A DNA stretch of 64,000 nt from Bigelowiella natans CCMP2755 (lineage: Eukaryota > Cercozoa > Chlorarachniophyceae), in NCBI GenBank assembly GCA_000320545.1, contig ADNK01002608.1, positions 62,001 through 126,000 on the forward strand. The letters are read 5' to 3'. This document shows positions 10,481 through 20,885 of this stretch, one piece after another (positions within the stretch are counted from its first letter, which is position 1; every line of letters starts with the position of its first letter). The notes beneath the pieces are model-generated. The model had not been told where the DNA came from, ran no database searches, and saw only the letters and a program-made list of their open reading frames with translations. The position numbers and the translations under genes are program-made.

Positions 10481-11911
10481 ATGATCACGCGCAGCGCGCG
10501 TGGCAACAACAAGCACCAGACACCCAAAAAGGGAAGAAAGCACAAAAAGAACCAACACGCAACGTTGGATCTCGATTCAGAATGCAATGATGACGACTGT
10601 GGCTCTGATAGGAAAAGTCATGATCTGTCTCAATGCCTTCGCGAAGTTACTTCAACACTGTCTGCAACAATGGAACGCAAAGAAACTCCTCAGTGGAACA
10701 CAATGAAAAAATTGTGTGAAATGCTGACCACAATGGTCCAGTTAGTTGATGAGAAACAACAACAATTGCAGCAAGATCAAAAAGACATGCAGGAGGAAAA
10801 CGCTGGGCTTAAAAACAAATTACTGAAACTTGAAGAAGAACTGACTTATATCAAGGAACATCAGAAGAATGGCACAATGGAAGCTCAACCCTCCTCGATG
10901 CAACGGACCTCGAGAACTTACGCTAGTGTCACAACCTCATCACGCGCTGATGAACCTCATGGTCGAGATAAATATCCTGAAGCAGAAGTACAAAGACTAG
11001 CTGAGCGAAAGAATAGCCAGAGTTGGCAAGTTCCAAAAAGTCACGCCAGGAATCAAAGGAAATACAACCGGAAGTATAAACAGAACGTGCTCATATTGGA
11101 ACTTGACAAAAAAGCCATGCTGCAAGCGGGGGGCGCCATTATGGCCTCCGGCGACCCATGTCGCACTGTTCTCACTGGCAAAAAAAAACATGCCAACGAA
11201 CCAACAAGTGAGGAAACAAACACAGCAGATCCGAGGGATGAAAACCGCGACACACTGACAGAAGTTAACACCGAGGAAGAAGAGACTAAATGCCTAGCCG
11301 GAAAGAACGTAGAGGATTTGAACCCATCCAGTGAAAAAAAAGATGTTCCAGATATTGGGAAAAACCTGTCCAAAATAACTCCAAAGTTGATCGATGCACT
11401 AGGATTGAACGAATTCCAAATGCACGTAGCTTTCCAAGCGAAATATGGGAAGGACTTTCAAGGAATCCAATTCAAATCTAGGAATAAAACCCACCTAAAA
11501 GTGTTCTTCAAAGGCTCCAGAGAATCTAAGATGGATGCTTACCTGGATCTGCTTAACACCGAACATCAGTTAGGACAAGGATCATTCCTTCCCTCACTCT
11601 TTGGATTAGTGACCACAGTCAGAGCAGCTAAGTCAAGGCCAAGTAAGCACTCTGTAGTTCTGAGAGGCCCAAGGCTGGGACCTAACGAGCAGGAAAAATC
11701 AACACGAATTGGAATCATCAAGCAGATAATCGAAACCAACATCGATGTAAAAGTCGCAGCAATAGAACCTCTCGGCAAGGGCCCTCTACTTCAGCTGTTT
11801 GTGCACTCGCATGAAGAGGCCACCAAACTGCTGAATTCACAAATCACATATCAGGGCAGCTACCTACGATTCAGGGCATATGAAAACAGAAGGACACGTA
11901 AATATGGTTAA
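10481..11911 (+). CDS. Retrotransposon ORF1 protein (gag-like)
   Basis: The ORF is 476 codons from ATG 10481 to the stop at 11911. The N-terminus is basic (MITRSARGNNKHQ). Residues about 80-130 are rich in Gln, Glu, Lys and Leu in a heptad-like pattern (EKQQQLQQDQKDMQEENAGL), which predicts a coiled coil for trimer or multimer formation. A charged linker follows, and the C-terminal third (about 300-470) is a globular region. No CCHC zinc knuckles are visible, unlike many Jockey and I ORF1 proteins. ORF1 proteins of such elements bind RNA and assemble the ribonucleoprotein. The assignment rests on position before ORF2 and on the coiled coil, not on a sharp motif. Confidence 0.7.
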   Translation: MITRSARGNNKHQTPKKGRKHKKNQHATLDLDSECNDDDCGSDRKSHDLSQCLREVTSTLSATMERKETPQWNTMKKLCEMLTTMVQLVDEKQQQLQQDQKDMQEENAGLKNKLLKLEEELTYIKEHQKNGTMEAQPSSMQRTSRTYASVTTSSRADEPHGRDKYPEAEVQRLAERKNSQSWQVPKSHARNQRKYNRKYKQNVLILELDKKAMLQAGGAIMASGDPCRTVLTGKKKHANEPTSEETNTADPRDENRDTLTEVNTEEEETKCLAGKNVEDLNPSSEKKDVPDIGKNLSKITPKLIDALGLNEFQMHVAFQAKYGKDFQGIQFKSRNKTHLKVFFKGSRESKMDAYLDLLNTEHQLGQGSFLPSLFGLVTTVRAAKSRPSKHSVVLRGPRLGPNEQEKSTRIGIIKQIIETNIDVKVAAIEPLGKGPLLQLFVHSHEEATKLLNSQITYQGSYLRFRAYENRRTRKYG

Positions 11912-14900
11912 TCATTTGAATCTCCCCTACTACTACCAAAACATACGCAGTAAAAACGGAACTGAACAAGGCAGGCAAAGAATAAATAGAAGATATAATA
12001 TGTTAAAAGAAATGATAACCACCAACAACATCGAACTCGCCTGGTTTGGGGAAGGCCGCCTCAAAGAATCGGAGAGGCTGCATCCTCCAGCGGGATACGA
12101 AGTGATTCGGACGAGCGGCTCCTCTGGGAGCTTTGGATTAAGAAAAAAGAACACAGATATAATTCATATACCTATAGATGATAACAATTACGATATTAGT
12201 TTTTTCATACACAGCATTGAAAAATATGCTGTCATAATGGTGTACCTCCAGCCACACCAAAACATCTCACATCTGAAAGAGAGATTAGATTTCATAATGA
12301 ACATCATTCGGAAACAGAAATGGAAAAAATACATCATCGTGGGGGACACTAATGCTAAACACTCCACCTACGATGTCCGAAACCAAGAAGATAGACGTGG
12401 CAGATACCTACACCAGTGGTTGTCGGATAACAACATCATGATGGTCAACCCTGGGGAAGCCACATATTTCAGAAAAGGAAACACAAGCACACTTGATCAT
12501 GTGCTGTGCTCCTCAAACTTCGCACACCAAATAGAATATCAGATGGCCAACACCACGACAAGTGACCATTTCGGTATCCACTTTGGAAAACCTGTGGCAA
12601 TCCATCAACAGACTTCACCAATGATATATGACATCGACAAATTCGATGTAAAACGATTTGACGAAAAATTGAATAATATTACCGAACGCTTGCACCAGCG
12701 CATACTAAACGTTCAATCGGAGGCTGATGCAAAAAAGCTTGAACGCTGGTTCTGGGACTTTACCGGAAAAGCTTTTAATAGCTGCACACCAAAAAAACGA
12801 CAACGTTGGAGTCCAATCAAGCCATACCAAAACGACAAAAAATATAAATCCATCAAAGATCAACAAGAAAAATTATTTAGATCCTTGAAACACGAAAGGA
12901 AATTTCGGAAGAGAAAATTATTAGAAACCAAGATCCAAGAAATCAACGCCGAACTTGAACGAACCACCGAAACCCTTCAGTACGAAGCATGGCAATTATT
13001 CTTGTCTCGCTTCGAAAAATACAACAATGGGAATCATACCAGAATGCTGTACAAATTATTCCAAAAATCCAGAGGGCGGGATAAATTCGGAGGACTCGAT
13101 GGCGAAACCTCTGAAGAAAAAAAATGTGAAGTGTGTGTTGCCAAATGGAAACATATCTACAAACCACACCCGTCAGACAAGAAAAATCGAACCTTTCACG
13201 CTGAAACTGAGGCCTGGAGAAATACCTTCAGGAAAAATGAAGACAAAAAGATCCACAGTGTTAATTCATACAACAGAGATTTTTCTATGCATGAACTAAG
13301 AAACGTGATCAACAAAGCATCACCGTACAAGTCTCCTGGCGATGATGGTGTTCACCTAAACATGTTGAAAAAAAGCAAGAAACTCCATCAACTGTGGTTA
13401 GCTACATTCAACACGTCATATAGATGGGGTACCCGAGATGGCTCACGTAAGGCGGCCATTTTTTGTCTCATCCCTAAGGCCAACAAAGAACTTAACACCC
13501 CTCTCAACGGGAGAACGATTTCTCTCCTACAAATAGCTTCAAAAATAGAAGACAAACTAATAGAACAACGGCTCCGCGAAGCTATACCCCCCAAAAACAT
13601 TAGCATACATCAGTATGCATTCATGAAAAATCGATCCTGCGAAACTGCACTCACAAAGATGACGCAGTCAATCGAGGATGGAGTATATAACAAAAAGCTT
13701 GCAGCCATCCTGTTGTTTACAGATGCCTCTAAAGCTTATCCAAAAGCCTGGCATTCCGGCATGATACGCAAGTTACATGACAAATACGGAATACGAGGCT
13801 CGCTATTGCTGTGGATCGACGACTGGCTCAGAGATCGTACCGCCAGATTCAGATTTGGCAATACTCTCTCTGAGCACATGAACCTTGGGAGCGGCGTCCC
13901 CGAAGGATCATCTCTCAGCTGTTTCCTTTTCATAACCTATTACGACATTTACGAACATATTACCAACACAGATTTCCAAATATACTGTGACGACGTTACC
14001 CCCTACAAATTGTTTTCGCCAAACCGATGGGGGAAAATGCAAGATGATATCCAGGCCGACCTAAACCAAATGACGGACTGGTGCATGAAATGGCGGATGC
14101 GATTCAATGGGGACAAGAGCGGGTACCTTATAATTGACAAAAGAAATAAAGCCCACCGACACCAAACCTCCTGGAACATCTCTCTCAATCTCCAAGGAAA
14201 AATAAAAAGAGTCGACAGCGGCAGATGTCTCGGACTAATCTTCGACAACAAATTAACCTTTGAAAAACATGCTCTTGCTTCTCACCTGAGATTGCAAAAG
14301 AAGCGAAGGTTTTTGTTAAGGTTGTGTTATTCCAGACACCTTGTACCGCTAAACGTCAGACTGAAATTTTACAAATCATGGTTCCTTGCATCCAGCAGAT
14401 ACGCTGCTCCAATATGGAGATCACGAAGAAACATACGAATAAAACAGATGGATTCCATGGAATCCCAAACCCTGAAACGTATATTGGGATTACCTGGATC
14501 CATCTCCAACGACGTCCCCCACGTCCTCACTGGCACGTTGCCACCCCGATATCAAACTAAAGTGCAGTGTGCTAAATCATGGTTACGCACTAACGCATGG
14601 ATCGACACAGGCAGCGGTCCTCAAATCCATGAGGGAATAAATGATTGGAGCAGTTATGGCTTCATCATTGAAAATCGAAAAATGTTGGATGGCACATCGT
14701 GGATTGATGTGGCCACACACACGTGGAACAAAGCATCCTTGTTTCGACGGCTCAAATCGATCACTGACGACTTGTTAGGTGACGAATTGCCCACCGTTTT
14801 GGCGACAACAGAGGCGCTGAAAAAAGAACTGAAAAAACATCACAAGGTGATGAAATCTTGTGCTTTCAACGAATTCGAAGAGGAATGGTCCAATGATTCA

Positions 14901-15374
14901 TTGCGCGCTGTGCATCTCAAGAATCTTGGTTTCCTCCCGTCATCTTCGATCACCGGCATCAAACTGAAACTTCCAAGTGTTGCTACATCATGGATGCGCG
15001 CCATCTGTGGTGTCGGCAATCTTGGCAAATTCATGCTGTCACGTGGACAATGCACAGAGGAAGATGCCACGTGCGATGCATGTGGCATCCTGAAGGACAT
15101 GGATCATCTCCTGCAATGTCCAATGCATGGTCGAGAACAAATCAGATTGCGCAATCAAATGCGCGCGATCATGAATCGCAACGACGACACGAACCGGTTG
15201 ACAAAGGCTGAAATTGAATCCAGAACTGCTGCGCGCAGTGCGCGGCAACATCGGTCGCATGAGGACGCTTTCAAATGCATGAAACACATTGTGGCAGAAA
15301 CCAACAGATGCAACATTAGCGCTGTAGCCGCTGCATTGCACAGCTACATCAGGATGACCATTGAAAAAATTTGA
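11880..15374 (+). CDS. Retrotransposon ORF2: AP-like endonuclease plus reverse transcriptase
   Basis: The ORF is 1164 codons. The N-terminal endonuclease (about 1-240) nicks target DNA; visible motifs are YYYQNIRSKNG, VGDTNAKHSTYD, TSTLDHVL and TSDHFGIHFG. The reverse transcriptase (about 460-790) shows SPGDDGVHLNMLKK, CLIPKANK, QYAFMKNRSCETAL, FTDASKAYPKAWH with the first catalytic Asp, GVPEGSSLSCFLF and YCDDVTPYK with the catalytic DD. The C-terminus has CDACGILKDMDHLLQCP, the C-x2-C-x8-H-x4-C type finger seen in Jockey-like elements. No RNase H domain is evident. The start ATG lies inside the end of ORF1, so translation probably uses reinitiation or shunting. The usual E-T of the endonuclease second motif is replaced by GEGRL. 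Confidence 0.93.
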   Translation: MKTEGHVNMVNHLNLPYYYQNIRSKNGTEQGRQRINRRYNMLKEMITTNNIELAWFGEGRLKESERLHPPAGYEVIRTSGSSGSFGLRKKNTDIIHIPIDDNNYDISFFIHSIEKYAVIMVYLQPHQNISHLKERLDFIMNIIRKQKWKKYIIVGDTNAKHSTYDVRNQEDRRGRYLHQWLSDNNIMMVNPGEATYFRKGNTSTLDHVLCSSNFAHQIEYQMANTTTSDHFGIHFGKPVAIHQQTSPMIYDIDKFDVKRFDEKLNNITERLHQRILNVQSEADAKKLERWFWDFTGKAFNSCTPKKRQRWSPIKPYQNDKKYKSIKDQQEKLFRSLKHERKFRKRKLLETKIQEINAELERTTETLQYEAWQLFLSRFEKYNNGNHTRMLYKLFQKSRGRDKFGGLDGETSEEKKCEVCVAKWKHIYKPHPSDKKNRTFHAETEAWRNTFRKNEDKKIHSVNSYNRDFSMHELRNVINKASPYKSPGDDGVHLNMLKKSKKLHQLWLATFNTSYRWGTRDGSRKAAIFCLIPKANKELNTPLNGRTISLLQIASKIEDKLIEQRLREAIPPKNISIHQYAFMKNRSCETALTKMTQSIEDGVYNKKLAAILLFTDASKAYPKAWHSGMIRKLHDKYGIRGSLLLWIDDWLRDRTARFRFGNTLSEHMNLGSGVPEGSSLSCFLFITYYDIYEHITNTDFQIYCDDVTPYKLFSPNRWGKMQDDIQADLNQMTDWCMKWRMRFNGDKSGYLIIDKRNKAHRHQTSWNISLNLQGKIKRVDSGRCLGLIFDNKLTFEKHALASHLRLQKKRRFLLRLCYSRHLVPLNVRLKFYKSWFLASSRYAAPIWRSRRNIRIKQMDSMESQTLKRILGLPGSISNDVPHVLTGTLPPRYQTKVQCAKSWLRTNAWIDTGSGPQIHEGINDWSSYGFIIENRKMLDGTSWIDVATHTWNKASLFRRLKSITDDLLGDELPTVLATTEALKKELKKHHKVMKSCAFNEFEEEWSNDSLRAVHLKNLGFLPSSSITGIKLKLPSVATSWMRAICGVGNLGKFMLSRGQCTEEDATCDACGILKDMDHLLQCPMHGREQIRLRNQMRAIMNRNDDTNRLTKAEIESRTAARSARQHRSHEDAFKCMKHIVAETNRCNISAVAAALHSYIRMTIEKI

Positions 15375-15396
15375 TTCTTCATCACATCCGTCTCAT

Positions 15397-15463
15397 GTTG
15401 CATGCATGAAAATGCATTGTGATTTGGTCTAGCATGTCGTGCTTTGCGCGCAGCTGCATGAGC
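15397..15463 (-). mobile_element. Older antisense non-LTR fragment, second half
   Basis: From TTGCATGCATGAAAATGCA to CAGCTGCATGAGC this is the reverse complement of positions about 6484-6551. It continues the sequence interrupted at 10435. The exact 15-base duplication follows at 15464. Confidence 0.78.
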
Positions 15464-15478
15464 AGATTGCGTAATATG
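15464..15478 (+). repeat. Outer target-site duplication, right copy
   Basis: This is an exact copy of the 15 bases at 10309-10323 and marks the right edge of the older antisense insertion. Confidence 0.7.
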
Positions 15479-15716
15479 TACGCATGCATGCTGATACAGC
15501 GTAAGCGATGCATGGTATGCTGGTACAGCTTAGCTGGGAAGTCATATATGCACGAGGCTTGAATGAGAGATATTTTAATTTATCATTGCTAGATTGGAAT
15601 ATTTTAGGTTGCTAGATGCATCATGGATTAGCTGGCGTTGGGGCAGAGATTACAGCAACTCTTTACGATTCAAATAATAGTTCATGATACAACTTAAATC
15701 CTCTAGCCCTGTTGAA
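15479..15716. other. Intergenic, nothing recognised
   Basis: A short GCATGC-rich stretch grades into ordinary AT-rich sequence that probably includes the 3' UTR of the minus-strand gene ending at 15717. Confidence 0.5.
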
Positions 15717-15836
15717 TCATAATCCATCGCTTTCTGCAGCCTCACCAGCGTCAGAAGACTCTTTTTCATAGAATTTTAGTCCTAACTCTGGGTCAATAGG
15801 CTTGTGCTTCTTGTCGGATCTCTGCAACAAGCAGAG

Positions 15837-15896
<60 letters not shown>

Positions 15897-17332
15897 AATG
15901 GTGTATTACATCTATCTAAAAATATATGTGGAGAGACGACGATGACGACGACGGCGACACAAAGTCATGATGATGATATACCAATAACCCAAGACGGTAC
16001 AAATCCAGGCTGGCTATTTCTGAGATTTCCGTTATGACCTGCAACATGACTATTTTCCCAATACAACTCGATTTTTTTGAAATTTGCATGTAAGCAATGG
16101 CATCTGCAAAATTGCTATTGCGACCCTTCCATTTTTCAAGTAATTGTTCTTATATAAAGAAAACGACACAGCTAATAATGAGTACAAATACATCAATAGA
16201 CCGACCCCTTCTATTCCATTGAGCAACGAAAGATCCAATTGCTCCTAGTGTACGTACACAATTAACATATCGCTGTCAAACAAATAAGGGTTTGGTAAAT
16301 AAGGCTAAGGGTAGAATGAAGTCACTGCTCGTAAGAGTTTTTAAGAAAAGAGAAAGAAAGAGATTTTCCACAAGAGCTACTACTACTAGATAATAGTGAT
16401 CATTTAGTCGAATGCCTGCAACCTTGCGAACCACAGTCGCTAGCGCAAGGAATTTATCTGCTTCACCCTAATGGTTGTTATCGTCACGATTATATTTCAT
16501 TATGCATTTTTATCAGTTATTGTTGTTGTTGTTGTTGTTGTGTCGTCGTCCTTTGATAGTAAAATAAAGCTCAGAGCACCCACCCTGTATTCATGCACAG
16601 GAACTTGAAGAGGCCTTGGTCGCATTCTCTCCCTGGTTCAACAACATGCACCAATTGGTGAATAATAATTACTCTTTTCAGCGAATACTATGAGGAGGAT
16701 TATGTTATCGCATTCGTTTTGTTTTTATCCCATCTTCATAATTCATAATATCATCATTTATTGTCGTTATCATGATCGTCGCCACCAATTCGGGTGTTTA
16801 GTCATCAGCCATCTGATAGATAAATAAATATATAGATAGGGTGAAGCATAAGAATAAGTATAGGAGGAGGAAAGGGAGGGGGGAGGTTAGTAGTGCGTTT
16901 AGAAGTAATTTCTGTCTATGCGATAGTACTTTGAGATCAGATTTCTACATCAAGAGAGGGATGCTTACTACTCTACTACTACTACTACTACTATTACCTC
17001 ACACGTACGCACTCTTCCCAATCCTCAAAACCGATGAGTATTCGAGCCTCCACCTAACAGAGAGGAGAAGTATATTTAAATGGAATGAAGGGATTGTGAG
17101 TAAGAGGGTTGATGTTGGCAACCACTACCGCAAGCACTGTTTTGTTTCCTGCAGCAATACATCAGTATATACGTAATAAAAACATTTTATCATCAATTAT
17201 CATCGTCGTAGTCAGTGAGTGACCTCATGAAAGGCTGCTATAGTACAGGTATTTGGCAAGAGTGAACGTTTCACACACGCCCGCGAGCGCACACACTCAC
17301 TCACACTCAAACACACATTACGATTCTCCTCT

Positions 17333-17380
<48 letters not shown>

Positions 17381-17470
17381 CCATCTCCCTGACTTGAGGA
17401 ATAACGAAAGATAACCAGCCTTTTCCTGCCCTGCTGTCAACAACCTGATTAGTCAGTGAATATGATGAAT

Positions 17471-17505
<35 letters not shown>

Positions 17506-18759
17506 GACGACGATGATGATTTAAACACGCTTCTACTACCTCAATGACTGAGATATAAGGTAATTCTTCCCACCAAAAGGTTTCCGTTTGATACAGACTC
17601 CTTCCTTTTCCCTAGGTTTAAAATACGACGACGACGAGGAACAAGAAAGAGTATAAACAGAAATAAAGGTATAAATGCATGTGCACCGCTGGTGGGATAA
17701 TGCTTACGATGAAAAGTTTCAAAATAATAATCTAAAGGTTTGCGTATTGTTAATTGTGTAAAAAAGGGGTGATTATTTTGGATGACTGATAAAATCATAC
17801 CAAAATTAATGGAGATATCATTATATTTTCATGTGCAGTTGTTATCATGTGTGGTCCATCGTCGTCGTCGTCGTCGTCGTCGTCGTCAATTTGTTCACTT
17901 ATGATGTGATGAACCCGTACATATCGCGACACAGTAGTCATCATCTTCATCATAATCTTTTCCATCCTAATTATCTTGTATCACACTACTACCCACCCAC
18001 CTTGATTTTACTTTGAGCCTCATCAAAATACTGATCGATCGGATTTATTGACCCTGTAGTATTATTATTAGATGATGAAGCAGCAGCAAATTAAGAAGTC
18101 AATTGATGATGTCGACAGTAGCTGTGTTGTATCTACAACGATAATGATTATGGTGATGATGATGATGATGATGACGACGACGATACCGCTTCTAAGAATT
18201 GCTAACTCTTTCTCCTCGTCCTAGTTCAGAGAGGGAAAACAAGAGCATAAGGGACAAGAATACAAATTAATCCTGACCAATCAAATCTAAGAAGGCTGAA
18301 GGATGTAACCACCATATCGTAGACATAGTTGAGTTCCTCTGTCGCGTCCTCCTCCTCCTCCTCCTCCTCATTGAAGAACTCGTCATCACCATCTTCGGGA
18401 TCTTGATGAATATCATTGACGGGGCTTTCATCTGCTACTATGTCGACGGGATAATAAATCTGCTTAGTTGTTTTTTTCGAGCCATCGCTTCGAGGGTGAT
18501 GTGCGCGAATTTGAGCTGCACCATCATCTTTCCACACCTTCCTCATCGAATCCATCATTCTTCCACGAAAAATGCGACCACTAGGGATGTTATTGTTTTT
18601 GCTGAGATAACTACTTTGGGCAAAATTTCTCCATCCTAGAGCTCCTCCTCCACTTAAATGTACTCTCTGATGGTTCCTCTCCGAAGTCCATTCCAATTTC
18701 GATAGGTTAGGAGACATTATGACTACAAAAATTGAGATGATGAAAATCAGCGCACGCAT
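15717..18759 (-). CDS. Unidentified multi-exon gene with N-terminal signal peptide
   Basis: I do not recognise this family. The best-supported first exon (18759 down to about 18320) starts MRALIFIISIFVVIMSPNLS, a good signal peptide or anchor. A basic region and then an acidic tract of eight or more Glu or Asp follow, ending TEELNYVYDM. Candidate inner exons read GKGWLSFVIPQ (about 17440-17400), NKTVLAVVVANINPLTHNPF (about 17150-17080) and AIGSFVAQWNRRGRSID (about 16245-16195). Each sits between plausible AG and GT sites. The last two exons are firm: 15989-16038 (HNGNLRNSQPGFVPSW) and 15717-15821 (SDKKHKPIDPELG, acidic tail, stop). The hydrophilic tail after a hydrophobic VFVLIISCVVFF stretch suggests a type I membrane protein. 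The linkage of all exons into one gene is inferred from shared strand and spacing. Confidence 0.5.
17332..17374. repeat. (TC)n microsatellite
   Basis: An uninterrupted CT dinucleotide run lies within an intron of the minus-strand gene. A GAT run follows at about 17472-17500 and a GTC run at 17859-17887. Confidence 0.95.
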
Positions 18760-20885
18760 AGATGCTCTTGCGAAATTATACTATCTTGGACTGTGATTGT
18801 CTGGAGAGGTATGCGAATAGGGGGTGAAGTTGCCTGTGGCACTAGGATCTACTCATTTATCTCCCTCCTCCCATGATGATGGGTGCACAGTGGCTTCTTC
18901 AGAGAATGTTGCGATGACATTGAAATGCAATGCTTTTTGAATCTGCGACAACCCAGTATTTGATGATTTTCTAGTTTTTTGGTGGTAATGAGGTGTCTTT
19001 CTGCTTTGAGGACGGATGAGTTAGCCCCATGATCCTTTCAACTGCTCCGATGGAAACCCTTCTTTCTTTCTTTCTTTCTTTCTTTCTCTCTTGACCATCT
19101 ACTTGAGTGCGTCCAGCTTGTTAATAGTGCTAGCAGCGCACCTTGTTGGAATGTCGAATGAGTGCGAGCCTTGAATCTTGATCCACGGCAGTCTTCTGGT
19201 CTCAATCGAGGACGTGGTGAAGCTGGGTGCCCGTCCAATGACTTCCAGCCTTCCAGCTGCACGATTGCAGTTGTTTCGTTCACCCATGTGTTCTTGATGA
19301 CTTGAGACCCGAGGGTCACAGATGAATGTATCAATCACGTCAGCGCATGCGTGCGACGAACAAACCCTCCGTTTTCCTTGGAGGTCCATTTGTTTGGGAA
19401 TCGAGGAAGTGGGCGATGAAAGGTGATGAATTGACACTTTCAGGAATCCGATCTTTCAGCTACGTAACGTTGCAAACACTCCGTTCATTTGTTTGTTTAA
19501 TCACTCCTAGACTCCGTCTGTTCACTCCTAGCTAGCCAGACTCGTCTGTCCACCCGCGTTCATGCAAACCCTCCGCTAGTCCGGGTTCCTGATGCACGAC
19601 AGGCTGGCTAGCTGGTGAAAGTGGCGACAAGCGACCGCCAGCGAACGGCAGCAACAAACGAGCAGTAGCACGCAAGGAGCGAGACGCGCATGACCGCTCT
19701 GCGCTTTTTCATGCATGCGATGAAAGATGAAAGACATCTAGACATCACAATAATGATGCAATGGTGCAGAAGAACCAAGCCGCATGTGCACAATTTGAGC
19801 GGTGTGTGGCCGCTGCTTTGCACAGCTCTAGCTAGCTAGACTAGTAGAGCCAAATTCTAGGCGAATTGTGATTAGGATGACCATTGACAAAATTCAATTT
19901 GATCATTCTGGCATTGCCATCCGTCTCGTGCAGCATGCTAGCATCTAGGCATGCTTGTCTAGATGTGTGTGCATGTCCATTGTCGAGGCACCAAGCCTGC
20001 ATCATGCTAGCATGATGCGTGACGACTGGCTAGCTGGGCCCAGGCTTTGTTGATCATTTCCGCATCACAGCACGCGCATAGGAATGAGGGAACAGCGCTG
20101 AGCACTAGCTAGCTAGCTAGAGCGGGGCAGCCAGCATGCACACAACTAGCCTAGATCTGACAACACCAGAACAACATGCATGCACTTGTTAGCTCCTTCA
20201 TCTCTAGCCTAGTCATGCATCGCATCCATGCAAGCACATAACTCTAGAATTAGACAACCTAGCTAGCTAGCTAGATCTTGCTTTCAGCTTGAATGATCTT
20301 GATGATGATCCGATGAATGTGCACAGCGCATCTCGCTAGCTCGCAGCTATGCGATGTACACACCGCACGCAGGTGTATCAGTATGCTAGCATGATATAGT
20401 GATGTGTATGTAGCGCATTGTAGCAGCTCTGAACCAGCGTCATCTAGATCATGGTTAGATGGGTCCCGCATCGCACTTGGTACGTCTTGAAACGAAGGCA
20501 TGATTGAGTTTGTCTAGCTATTGAATTACATGACTACAAGAACATTCACTGAATCTAAGAACAAATGCATACTGATGTGTAATTTATTGATGAACAACGT
20601 TAACATATATGATTAATTATCACAATGGTTATTTATAATCACTACGCTAATCAATTGAGTTGATCCGGATGTAAAACCGATGTACACCGTTACTACTGAT
20701 ATTACTATAATTTCTACTAATCCTATGGTGTCGCGAATTGATAATACTAGTGCAGGAAGAATGTACAGTTTAAGTCTTGCCTCATCCCTTTGTTAACAGG
20801 ACTACGACGACGGTTCCGGGATGTTATAACGTGATGGAATAAGGAGCGCGAATGATGATGAGCGCTTGCTCAGCGTCAATCATCC
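18760..20885. other. Intergenic palindrome-rich island
   Basis: This holds a TTTC tetranucleotide run at about 19059-19087 and then about 1.4 kb rich in CTAG repeats (for example 20108-20121 and 20259-20274), GCATGC and CATGCTAGCATG palindromes (about 20002-20013, partial at 20383-20391). An element relic lies at 19696-19930. ORFs here are broken and show no family signal. The last 350 bases before 20886 are AT-rich and probably the 3' flank of NOT3. Confidence 0.55.
19696..19930 (+). mobile_element. Degenerate non-LTR 3'-end relic
   Basis: The order TTTTCATGCATGCGATGAAAG, GAGCGGTGTGTGGCCGCTGC, TTGCACAGCT, TTAGGATGACCATTGACAAA and CCGTCTCGTG follows the end of the full element at about 15265-15396. 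Point changes and an insertion of about 40 bases after the CACAGCT motif separate them. It is older than the other copies by its divergence. Confidence 0.65.

Larger units (their letters stand above)
10436..15396 (+). mobile_element. Full-length-looking non-LTR retrotransposon (Jockey/I-like, two ORFs)
   Basis: The element carries a 5' UTR of about 45 bases, ORF1, ORF2 overlapping it by 32 bases in another frame, and a 3' UTR of only about 22 bases. It ends in ACATCCGTCTCAT without a poly-A run. The hexamer CATGTT lies at both borders (10430-10435 and 15394-15399) and is a candidate target-site duplication. Both ORFs are open and the key catalytic residues are present, so it could be recently active. 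Four other family fragments in this window share the same 3' end. Exact borders are uncertain by a few bases because the duplication overlaps the element end. Confidence 0.8.

Noticed and set aside
10321-15396. Retrotransposon with terminal inverted repeats
   Set aside because: The left arm resembles other copies more than its own 3' end, and its continuation resumes at 15397. Nested insertion explains the structure better than true inverted termini.
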